From Rubrivivax sp. (GTDB taxonomy: Bacteria > Pseudomonadota > Gammaproteobacteria > Burkholderiales > Burkholderiaceae_C), in NCBI GenBank assembly GCA_027484825.1, contig JAIXSE010000006.1:62001-126000 (forward strand): a stretch of 64,000 bases of DNA, in the 5' to 3' direction. The notes beneath the pieces were generated by a model that did no database searches, was not told the DNA's origin, and saw only the letters and a list, made by a program, of their open reading frames with translations. Positions 35,511 to 42,578 of this stretch are shown here, piece after piece. Made by a program: the position numbers and the translations under genes. Numbering within the stretch: the stretch's first letter is position 1; each line of letters begins with the position of its first letter.

Positions 35511-36584
35511 ATGAACACGCTTGATCCGGCCCTGCCCGCACGCTTGGCTGCAGCCCCGGGCCAACGCCCGTGGCCCCGAACCGCGCTATTGATGGTGGCC
35601 CTGGCGCTGGCGACACTGCTCGCCGTGCACCTGGGCGCCGTGTCGATCGCGGCCTCGGACTGGCTGGCCGGCCCGTGGAAGGACGACGCCACGGGTGCCG
35701 GCGCGCACGTGTTGTGGCAGCTCCGCCTGCCCCGGGTGGTGTTGACACTCAGCGTGGGCGCCGCGCTGGGGCTGGCCGGCACCCTCTGCCAGGCCCTGTT
35801 CCGCAACCCGATGGCGGAGCCGGGCTTGCTTGGGGTCACCAGCGGTGCGGCAGCCGCCGTCGCGCTGACGCTGACCGTCTTTGCCAGCCTGCATCTGGCC
35901 TTGCCGGCCTCTGCCCGGCTCTGGGTCACACCGGCAGTCGGCTTCATCGGCGCCCTCCTGGTCTGCCTGGCCTTGCAGCGCTTGTCCCGCTGGCTGGCGC
36001 CGGGCTCGATCGCCGCGCTGCTGCTGTGCGGTCTGGCCCTGCAGGCCATGACCTTTGCGCTGGTCGGCCTGTGCAGTTTCATGGCCAATGACGACCAGCT
36101 CCGCGCCATCAACTTCTGGACCCTGGGCTCGCTCGCCGGCGCCACCTGGACCATGGCCTCTGTGATGCTGGCGGCGCTGGTCCTGCTCGGTCTGGCCGCA
36201 CGCACGCTGGCCCCGCAGCTCAACGCACTGGCCCTGGGCGAGGCAGCAGCCGCCCATGTCGGCATCGACGTGGACCGGCTGCGCCGCGCTGCCGTGGCCA
36301 TCGTGGCGCTGCTCGCGTCGCTCTCGGTGGCGTGGTGCGGCAGCATCGGCTTCATCGGCTTGATGGCGCCGCACCTGGCACGGCAGCTGGTGGGAGCCGA
36401 TCTGCGCCGCATGCTGCCCACCGCGATGATGTCCGGGGCGCTGCTGCTGCTCATCGCCGACACCTTGGCCCGCACGCTGGCCGTGCCGGCGGAGATCCCG
36501 GTGGGCGTCTTCAGCGCGCTCATCGGTGCGCCCTGGTTCCTGGTCCTGCTGCGCGGCACGGTGCGACGGATGGGGAGCGCCTGA
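35511..36584 (+). CDS. hmuU: Haemin ABC transporter permease HmuU
   Basis: A 357-residue FecCD-family permease with about ten predicted membrane spans. Family signatures include LRLPRVVLTLSVGAALGLAG, LCQALFRNPMAEPGLLGVTS and the ATPase-docking region GIDVDRLRRAAV followed by FIGLMAPHLARQLVG. Two copies form the channel for haem. ATG 35511 gives the normal length and is preferred to in-frame upstream codons that overlap hmuT. Its stop TGA overlaps the hmuV ATG (TGATG), so permease and ATPase are translationally coupled. Confidence 0.94.
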   Translation: MNTLDPALPARLAAAPGQRPWPRTALLMVALALATLLAVHLGAVSIAASDWLAGPWKDDATGAGAHVLWQLRLPRVVLTLSVGAALGLAGTLCQALFRNPMAEPGLLGVTSGAAAAVALTLTVFASLHLALPASARLWVTPAVGFIGALLVCLALQRLSRWLAPGSIAALLLCGLALQAMTFALVGLCSFMANDDQLRAINFWTLGSLAGATWTMASVMLAALVLLGLAARTLAPQLNALALGEAAAAHVGIDVDRLRRAAVAIVALLASLSVAWCGSIGFIGLMAPHLARQLVGADLRRMLPTAMMSGALLLLIADTLARTLAVPAEIPVGVFSALIGAPWFLVLLRGTVRRMGSA

Positions 36585-37351
36585 TGCTGGTGCTGCGCAA
36601 TGTCGCCCTCCAGCTGGGCCAGTTGCGGCTGGGACCCGTCCACCTGCGACTGAATGCCGGCGAGCGGGTGGCCATCCTGGGACCCAGCGGCGCCGGCAAG
36701 TCCACCTTGCTCCGCTTGATCGCCGCCGAGCTGGCACCGACCCAGGGCGAGATCCTGCTGGACCAACGCCCGCTGACGCTCTGGACGGCCCAGGACCTGG
36801 CCCGCCGCCGCGCGGTCTTGCCCCAACAGCATGGCGTGGCCTTCGGTCTGCCGGTGGAGCTGGTGGTGGCGCTGGGCCGTGTGGCGCGGCTGCGAGACCC
36901 GGCGCAGGACCGCATCGTGCAGGAGGCGCTGGTGCGGGCCCAGGCGGAGCATCTGTGGGGACGCCGCTTCGACACGCTCTCCGGCGGCGAGCAGGCGCGC
37001 GTGCAACTGGCCCGGGTGCTGGCGCAGGCCTGGGATGAGCGCGACGGCCTGTTGCTGGTGGACGAGCCGCTGGCCGCCATGGATCCGGGGCTGACCCTGT
37101 CGCTGATGCAGGCGCTGCGGCAATTTGCCGAGCAGCGCGGGCATGCGCTGGTCGCGGTGCTGCACGACTTGAATCTGGCGATGAATCATTTCGATCGGCT
37201 GTGGATGGTCAAGCAGGGACAACTGATCGCCGACTGTGATGCGGTGCCGGCCACAGTGCCGCTGCTGGAGCACCTCTACGAGACGCGACTGCGGTTGTTG
37301 AGCGATGAGCACGGCGTGGCGGTGCTGCCGCGGATGGAGACGCCGCGATGA
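36584..37351 (+). CDS. hmuV: Haemin ABC transporter ATP-binding protein HmuV
   Basis: A 255-residue ATPase. Walker A LGPSGAGKSTLLRL (about residues 34-47), signature TLSGGEQARVQLARVL, Walker B LLLVDEPLAAMD and switch His VLHDLNLAMNHFD are intact. It energises HmuU for haem import. ATG 36584 overlaps the last base of hmuU, and its own stop overlaps the tonB start (ATGA), continuing the run of overlapping genes. Length and motifs match HmuV/PhuV of other proteobacteria. Confidence 0.94.
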   Translation: MLVLRNVALQLGQLRLGPVHLRLNAGERVAILGPSGAGKSTLLRLIAAELAPTQGEILLDQRPLTLWTAQDLARRRAVLPQQHGVAFGLPVELVVALGRVARLRDPAQDRIVQEALVRAQAEHLWGRRFDTLSGGEQARVQLARVLAQAWDERDGLLLVDEPLAAMDPGLTLSLMQALRQFAEQRGHALVAVLHDLNLAMNHFDRLWMVKQGQLIADCDAVPATVPLLEHLYETRLRLLSDEHGVAVLPRMETPR

Positions 37352-38355
37352 ACGTGCTGCTGCTCGGTGACCCCTCGGCGCGCCGTCGATCTGAGCGGCG
37401 CCCGCTCGCGCGAGGAGCGCTCCGCGATTCCCGGCCGATCCAGGCCGAGGAAGGTCCAGGGAATCTTCCTTGGGGCCGGACACTGTCGCAGCCGTTGCCC
37501 AAGCGCCGCGGCACGGGCTGGTGGGCCGCCGCTGCTGTCGCCCTGCATGGGATGCTGCTGGCCGCGTTGATGACCTCCAAACCGCTGTCGGCGCCACCCA
37601 CGCGTCAGGCGGCACCCTCCACGACGATGCGATGGGTGGATGTGACACTGCCGCCCCTCCCGGCGCGATCGCTGAACACCTCAAGCGCATCGCCCCCGCC
37701 CTCATTGCCCTTGTCGTCCCTGCGCGACGCGCTGCCCCAGAGCGTCTCATCATCCCTGGTGGCGCTCCCCATGGTGAAGAGCCCGCCGGTGGAGCACCCC
37801 CCAGCACCGAGCCTCGCGCATCCCCTGCCGATGGCGTCTTCCGTTTCCCCCCTGCCCCTCGTTTCCCCGACTGGATCCGCTGTCGCGCCGTCCGTCGCTG
37901 CGACGGCCCGCGCTGACAGCGAGTCGACAACACAGATGGCGGATCGCCCCGCCTCCCCATCGTCCGCTCAGGACATGGGTCGTGATCGGCCCCCGCTGAT
38001 GACGGCGGAACGTCCTGCCCCCGCGATGTCGCAGGACCAACCCGCTTCCTTCCCCGCCAATCACCGGGCATGCCAGGACACACAAACGACGCGCTACTAC
38101 CCCGCGATGCTCCGAGATCGCGGCGTGCAAGGCCGGGTCCTGCTGCGCGTGAAAGTCGATGCGCACGGTCACGCTGCGGAGGTGCAGGTGGCCCATGGCA
38201 GCGGGCTTCGCCTGCTCGACGAAGCGGCCCGGCGCGTCGCCGAATCCTGCCCCTACGTCCCAGCCCGCCGTGGTGATCAGCCGGTGGAGAGCTGGATTGA
38301 ATATGCGGTCCGATTCGCCCTGTCGCCGGCGGTGCCGGGGCCGTCCTCGCTGTAG
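37348..38355 (+). CDS. tonB: TonB-family energy transducer dedicated to haem uptake
   Basis: A 335-residue TonB-type protein. A single membrane anchor lies at about residues 58-76 (WWAAAAVALHGMLLAALM), followed by a long Pro/Ser/Ala-rich periplasmic linker (about 80-240) and a C-terminal TonB domain (about 245-325: YYPAMLRDRGVQGRVLLRVK, AARRVAESCPYVPARRGD). The cytoplasmic N-terminus of about 55 residues, basic and with LPKRRG before the anchor, is much longer than in E. coli TonB. It transmits proton-motive force to the haem receptor; ExbB and ExbD are not nearby and must be supplied from elsewhere. Its ATG overlaps the hmuV stop. Confidence 0.88.
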   Translation: MNVLLLGDPSARRRSERRPLARGALRDSRPIQAEEGPGNLPWGRTLSQPLPKRRGTGWWAAAAVALHGMLLAALMTSKPLSAPPTRQAAPSTTMRWVDVTLPPLPARSLNTSSASPPPSLPLSSLRDALPQSVSSSLVALPMVKSPPVEHPPAPSLAHPLPMASSVSPLPLVSPTGSAVAPSVAATARADSESTTQMADRPASPSSAQDMGRDRPPLMTAERPAPAMSQDQPASFPANHRACQDTQTTRYYPAMLRDRGVQGRVLLRVKVDAHGHAAEVQVAHGSGLRLLDEAARRVAESCPYVPARRGDQPVESWIEYAVRFALSPAVPGPSSL

Positions 38356-38465
38356 GGGTTGCACGTGCTGAGTGCCGCCTCCACCGCTGCCATGTCTTCC
38401 GCCGCCACCCCTCTCGCGAGCACTCGCTCCGTTTCACGCAGCCCGTTCAAGAAGGAGTCCGTCCC

Positions 38466-39851
38466 ATGTGCGACAAACCCACCCTGTTCAGCCGCCTGCC
38501 GCTGGCGGATCCCTCCCCCGCGTCGTCCGGCTTCGACGCAAGCGCACGCTCGCTCAACGGCGCGTCGCTCCCGCCGTCCCAGGCGACCTTGAACGGCGCT
38601 CCCGCCACCCCCGCCGAGATGCCCTCCGCTCGCGGATCCCGCCGGCGCCGGCTGTGGGAACTCCCCACTCAGTCGCTATGCCCCGTCATCGGCGTCTGCC
38701 TGCCCATGCAACTGCTGCGTCGGCGCTTGGGCAAGCTGCTGGGCGGTCACGCACAGGGCAGCGACTATGAACTGCACTGCGGCGCCATCAATGAATGTGG
38801 TCATCGCGGCACGATTTCCGAAGCCTTGCAGAAGGAGCTGGATCAGCGTTATGCCATTGCCTTGAAGCAGTCCGCCCAGCACAAGACCCCGGAGGCCCTG
38901 GGCCGGTTCTGGGCAGCGGCCCAAGGGGGCAACGACGTCGCCGGCGCGCTGTGGGCCACCCTCACCCACGCCCGCTGTGATGCCGCCTTGCAGGAGCAGG
39001 TGCTGCGGGACATCCACATGCTCCAGCATCAGGTCGGCGCCGCCAACCGGGCTGACCTCCAGCGCATGGACGCCCTGGAGGATGAGAACGCCGTGCTGGG
39101 CCGCGAGCTGGCGCTGGCCCAGTCGCGCAGCACCCGGCTGCTGGCGGAGCGGGCGCAGCAGCTGGAGGCGAGCCAGGCGGAATGCCTTCGCTTGCGCGGC
39201 GAGTTGATGGGGCGAGACATGCTGGTGTCTGGCCTGCGAGACGAGATGCAGCAGCTGGAGGACAGCGTGCCGGGCCTGCGAAGCCGGCATGAACAGGCGA
39301 AGCAGCTGCAGCTTCAGCAGGAGCGCATCCATCACCTCGAGCGGACCTTGCTGGCCGCGCAGCAGACGGCGGAACGGGAGCAGCGCCGCGCGGCGGATCT
39401 GCAGCGGCAGCTGGAATCGCTGGAGAGCCGCCTGCATGCGCAAGAAGTCGCGGCCGAATCAGCGCCTTCCGCCGAAGCATCCTTGCCCTCACTGGACGAG
39501 CGGGCGGTGCTCTGCGTGGGCGGGCGACCCGCGGTGGTGCCGATCTATCGACAGCTGATTGAACGCACCGGTGGCCGGTTCCTGCATCACGACGGAGGGG
39601 AGGAAGATGCGGTGGCCAAGCTCGACGCCAGTCTCGCGGCCGCCGACCTCGTCATCTGCCAGACCGGCTGCATCAGCCACGATGCTTACTGGCGGGTGAA
39701 GGACCACTGCAAGCGGCACGGCAAGAAGTGCGTCTACATCGAGTCCCCGAGCGCGAGCGGACTTCGGCGTGCGCTCGGCTCACTGGGCGCAGCGTCTGCG
39801 AGCTCCCACGCGACCACTCCTGCGGGTGCCGACCAGGGCGAGGTTCCATAA
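38466..39851 (+). CDS. DUF2325 protein with long coiled coil
   Basis: A 461-residue protein of unknown role. Residues 1-60 are low-complexity; about 75-170 hold a helical region with NECGHRGTISEALQKELDQR; about 175-330 are a predicted coiled coil (repeated QLQLQQERIHHLERTLLAAQ-type heptads); and about 345-440 form the DUF2325 domain, with VLCVGGRPAVVPIYRQLIER and LVICQTGCISHDAYWRVKDH followed by CKRHGKKCVYI. The conserved Cys and His cluster suggests metal or redox chemistry, which is inference. AAGGAG precedes the ATG. It lies 110 bases after tonB on the same strand and may belong to the iron regulon. Confidence 0.75.
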   Translation: MCDKPTLFSRLPLADPSPASSGFDASARSLNGASLPPSQATLNGAPATPAEMPSARGSRRRRLWELPTQSLCPVIGVCLPMQLLRRRLGKLLGGHAQGSDYELHCGAINECGHRGTISEALQKELDQRYAIALKQSAQHKTPEALGRFWAAAQGGNDVAGALWATLTHARCDAALQEQVLRDIHMLQHQVGAANRADLQRMDALEDENAVLGRELALAQSRSTRLLAERAQQLEASQAECLRLRGELMGRDMLVSGLRDEMQQLEDSVPGLRSRHEQAKQLQLQQERIHHLERTLLAAQQTAEREQRRAADLQRQLESLESRLHAQEVAAESAPSAEASLPSLDERAVLCVGGRPAVVPIYRQLIERTGGRFLHHDGGEEDAVAKLDASLAAADLVICQTGCISHDAYWRVKDHCKRHGKKCVYIESPSASGLRRALGSLGAASASSHATTPAGADQGEVP

Positions 39852-39892
39852 TCCGGGCATGCTCCGTCCCGTTCGCGATTCCGCCCCGTCCC

Positions 39893-40375
39893 ATGGATAA
39901 AGTCTTGCTGCAGCAGCTGGTGCTGGACCGCCTCGGGGAAGACCTGCTCCAAACCGAGCGGGCCGCGCAGGTGGCCCATGAAACGGCCACCCACGAAGAG
40001 AACATCGCCGAGAACAAATACGACACCCTGGGGCTGGAGGCCGCCTACCTCGCCACCGGACAGGCTCGGCGCGCCGACGCCATTCGGCAGGCCATCACCG
40101 AATGGCGCCGCTTCCGCCCGCGCCCGTTCGACGCTGACCAGGACATCCAGCTCGGCGCCTTGGTCTGCCTGATCGATGCCGACGACAAGCAGCAGCTGCT
40201 CTTCCTGGGCCCGCCGGGCGGCAGCATGAAGCTGGTCAGCGGCGATCAGGTCGTTCAGGTCATCAGCTGCGAAGCCCCATTGGGGCGCGCCATGCTGGGC
40301 AAATGCGAAGGCGATGAGCTGTCACTGCCCGCCGCTGCCGTCCCGCAGCGCTGGGAGGTGCTGTGGGTTCATTGA
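39893..40375 (+). CDS. GreA/GreB-family transcription elongation factor-like protein
   Basis: A 160-residue protein. The N-terminal half is a two-helix region (QLVLDRLGEDLLQTERAAQV, HEENIAENKYDTLGLEAAYL) and the C-terminal half a GreAB/FKBP-like beta domain (QLGALVCLIDADDKQQLLFL; LVSGDQVVQVISCEAPLGRA, then MLGKCEGDELSL). The closing segment LGRAMLGKCEGDEL is the Gre signature. GreA/B factors rescue backtracked RNA polymerase, but the shortened coiled coil here lacks the usual acidic tip, so it may bind polymerase without stimulating cleavage, like Rnk-type proteins. ATG 39893 removes a 55-residue arginine/cysteine-rich extension that overlaps the upstream gene. Confidence 0.82.
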   Translation: MDKVLLQQLVLDRLGEDLLQTERAAQVAHETATHEENIAENKYDTLGLEAAYLATGQARRADAIRQAITEWRRFRPRPFDADQDIQLGALVCLIDADDKQQLLFLGPPGGSMKLVSGDQVVQVISCEAPLGRAMLGKCEGDELSLPAAAVPQRWEVLWVH

Positions 40376-40472
40376 CCTCGGTGCCAGACGGACCGATTGA
40401 CAAGACCGAATCCCAAGGTCCGACGCGCCCCCATGCCTGGGTGACCAAGAATTCCGGCCATGCAGGCTCGGG

Positions 40473-41546
40473 TCACTGACCCGTCGGATTCTTTAGCGCC
40501 ACCTCCGCAGGAGGCACCGGCCCCGACCGCCGCGGCCCGCTCTGTCCCGGTCCGCTCTGTCCCGGTCCGGGCAGATGCCGCCGCGACCCCAGCCGCTGCG
40601 CATACAGCCAAGTGAACTCGGCCCCCACCAGGAACACCTGCGCCGAGTAGTAGATCCACACAAAGATCACCGCCACCGACCCCGCGGCCCCGAAGCCGCT
40701 GGCCACGCCGGTCTTGCCGATGTAGAGCCCGATCAGCACCCGCCCGATGGTGAACAGCGCGGCGGTCACTGCCGCCCCCACCCACACATCCGACCACGCC
40801 ACCTTCACCCGCGGCATCACCTGATAGATCAGCGCAAACACCGCCGTGGTCATGGCGAAGCCCACCGTTGCATTGATCACCTGCAGCAGCCATTCCCAGC
40901 CGCCGAACCAGCCGCCCCACCATTTGCCAAGCGCCGACACCACCGCGCCGGTCACCAGTGACACCAGCAGCAGGAAGGCCACGCCGACGATCATGCCGAA
41001 GCTCAGCAAGCGCGCCCGCAGCAGGTTCCACAGGCCACTGGTGCGCGCCCGCACCGGCGCACGCCAGATGCGGTCCAGCGCATCCTGCAGTTCCGCGAAC
41101 ACGGTGGTGGCGCCGACCAGCAGGATCACCACACCGATCACCGTTCCCAGAATGCCGGTGCTGGGCTTGCTCACATGCGCCAGCATCTCCTGGATGCCTT
41201 CCGCCGCCTGCGGGCCCATCAGGCCGTCGATCTGGCCGAACAGCTCACCGCGCACCGCCTCTTCGCCAAACACCAGTCCCGCCAGGGAGATGACGATCAC
41301 CAGCAGCGGCCCGAGCGAGAACACCGAGTAGTAGGACAGCGCCGCGCCCATGCTGGGGGCGTAGTCGTCAATCCAGGCCGACAGCGCATCCTTGACGAGC
41401 GCCCACCACGTCCCTGGCGAGCGGCGGGACCAGCGCACCACAGGCGCCCCTTCGCTCGCGGCACCGTCACGCCCGGGCCCGGTCGCAGGACCGGACGCTT
41501 CGCCCGTTGGGTCGGCAGGGGGAACATCAGGATGGATCACGGACAT
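40473..41546 (-). CDS. YihY/UPF0761 family inner-membrane protein
   Basis: A 357-residue membrane protein with six predicted spans and the YihY family opening WWALVKDALSAWIDDYAPSM followed by GAALSYYSVFSLGPLLVIVI. Further family landmarks are WNLLRARLLSFGMIVGVAFL, MPRVKVAWSDVWVGA and VIFVWIYYSAQVFLVGAEFT. Members were once annotated as ribonuclease BN, which is now considered wrong; the molecular function is unknown. The N-terminal 50 and C-terminal 35 residues are Pro/Gly-rich and variable, the latter with repeated GPGQSGP units. ATG 41546 is used rather than an upstream TTG. It is divergent from the VOC gene. Confidence 0.85.
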   Translation of the reverse strand: MSVIHPDVPPADPTGEASGPATGPGRDGAASEGAPVVRWSRRSPGTWWALVKDALSAWIDDYAPSMGAALSYYSVFSLGPLLVIVISLAGLVFGEEAVRGELFGQIDGLMGPQAAEGIQEMLAHVSKPSTGILGTVIGVVILLVGATTVFAELQDALDRIWRAPVRARTSGLWNLLRARLLSFGMIVGVAFLLLVSLVTGAVVSALGKWWGGWFGGWEWLLQVINATVGFAMTTAVFALIYQVMPRVKVAWSDVWVGAAVTAALFTIGRVLIGLYIGKTGVASGFGAAGSVAVIFVWIYYSAQVFLVGAEFTWLYAQRLGSRRHLPGPGQSGPGQSGPRRSGPVPPAEVALKNPTGQ

Positions 41547-41710
41547 GGCGAGACATGCAGGCAAGGTTCCCGGGTTTGGCAACTGGCGCTCCCACGCCCC
41601 CTGTTTCCTGCAGGCGCTGCTTGCCTTGCGTCGGCTTTAAGGCGACTCGACAAGCTCGCCATCCCGGCGCACAGTCAGCGCATCACTTCACGATGTCCCC
41701 TGGAGCCTGG

Positions 41711-42088
41711 ATGTTCGACCACGTCAAATTCGGCGTCCGCGACTACGCGGTCAGCAAGGCGTTTTATCTCAAGGCGCTCGCCCCGCTGGGCATCACCGGC
41801 GCCCATGAAGCCCACGGCGGCATCGAGATCGTGGGCCAGGGCAATGCGTCCCTGTGTCTCGAGCAGACAGACCGCACGCCCGCACCGCTGCACATCGCCT
41901 TCGTGGCCAACAGCCGGGACACCGTGGATGCCTTCCACCGCGCCGCACTGGAAGCGGGCGGCCAGGACAACGGCGCACCCGGTTACCGTCCCCGCTATCA
42001 CGCCGGTTACTATGCCGCGTTTGTTCTCGATCCTGACGGCCACAACATCGAGGCGGTGTTCCATGAACGCACTTCGCCCTCTGCCTGA
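41711..42088 (+). CDS. VOC (glyoxalase/bleomycin-resistance) superfamily protein
   Basis: A 125-residue single-domain VOC protein starting MFDHVKFGVRDYAVSKAFYL, with HIAFVANSRDTVDAFHRAAL and the C-terminal metal-binding motif FVLDPDGHNIEAVFH. The likely metal ligands are His4, a central His and Glu in the last strand. The family includes glyoxalases, dioxygenases and antibiotic-binding proteins; close relatives of this length are mostly uncharacterised. ATG 41711 was chosen because GGAG lies five bases upstream and the domain begins at once; an ATG six codons earlier is possible. Confidence 0.85.
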   Translation: MFDHVKFGVRDYAVSKAFYLKALAPLGITGAHEAHGGIEIVGQGNASLCLEQTDRTPAPLHIAFVANSRDTVDAFHRAALEAGGQDNGAPGYRPRYHAGYYAAFVLDPDGHNIEAVFHERTSPSA

Positions 42089-42124
42089 CGGACCCCGTTC
42101 ACGGCGCGCTGCAATGCGGATGAG

Positions 42125-42391
42125 ATGGCACAAGGAAAACGGATTTCTGTCGACATCAGCGAAGAGGCCCTGACGGCCATCCGGGCGCTAGGCGCAGCCG
42201 CCAAGACGGCGCGCGTCGCCGCTGGCGAGAGCCAGGGTGCCGCGGCCACGCGCCTGGGCGTACACGTACAGACCATCGGTCGCATCGAATCCGGTGAAGC
42301 GGGCGTGGCCATCGGCCATGTCTTCGGATTGCTGGCGCTGTACGGTGTCCTGCCGCCGGTCGCCGGCCCCGGCCCCAGCCCCAGCCCCTGA
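42125..42391 (+). CDS. Small Xre-type helix-turn-helix regulator
   Basis: An 88-residue protein with a lambda-Cro-type helix-turn-helix at about residues 20-75: ARVAAGESQGAAATRLGVHV followed by QTIGRIESGEAGVAIGHVFG. This size and layout are common in antitoxins of the HipB kind, but no HipA-like or other toxin gene is adjacent, so it is either an orphan or a stand-alone regulator. The tail is a Pro/Gly/Ser repeat (GPGPSPSP). The ribosome-binding site is weak. It lies between a VOC gene and a hybrid histidine kinase; no functional link is evident. Confidence 0.68.
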   Translation: MAQGKRISVDISEEALTAIRALGAAAKTARVAAGESQGAAATRLGVHVQTIGRIESGEAGVAIGHVFGLLALYGVLPPVAGPGPSPSP

Positions 42392-42578
42392 CCCTCTGGC
42401 GCAGCAACCTGCGGCGGCAACGCAGCACAGGGCCAGTCCATCACCGTTGCCATCGCCGTCGCCATCGCTGGGGCCCCTCCATACATTCATGGCGCCCGCG
42501 TCCGCGCCGTGCCACCGCGCCTTGCGTTCAGGTACGCTCTTGCCCGAAAAGGGACCGCCGTCCCAGGGAGCTTGCTTC

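Noticed and set aside
35402-38437. Minus-strand open frame of 1011 codons over hmuU, hmuV and tonB
   Set aside because: Antisense to overlapping, motif-confirmed transport genes; low-complexity composition.
40473-41546. Ribonuclease BN annotation for the YihY protein
   Set aside because: The protein is an integral membrane protein without nuclease motifs; the old name is known to be a misassignment.
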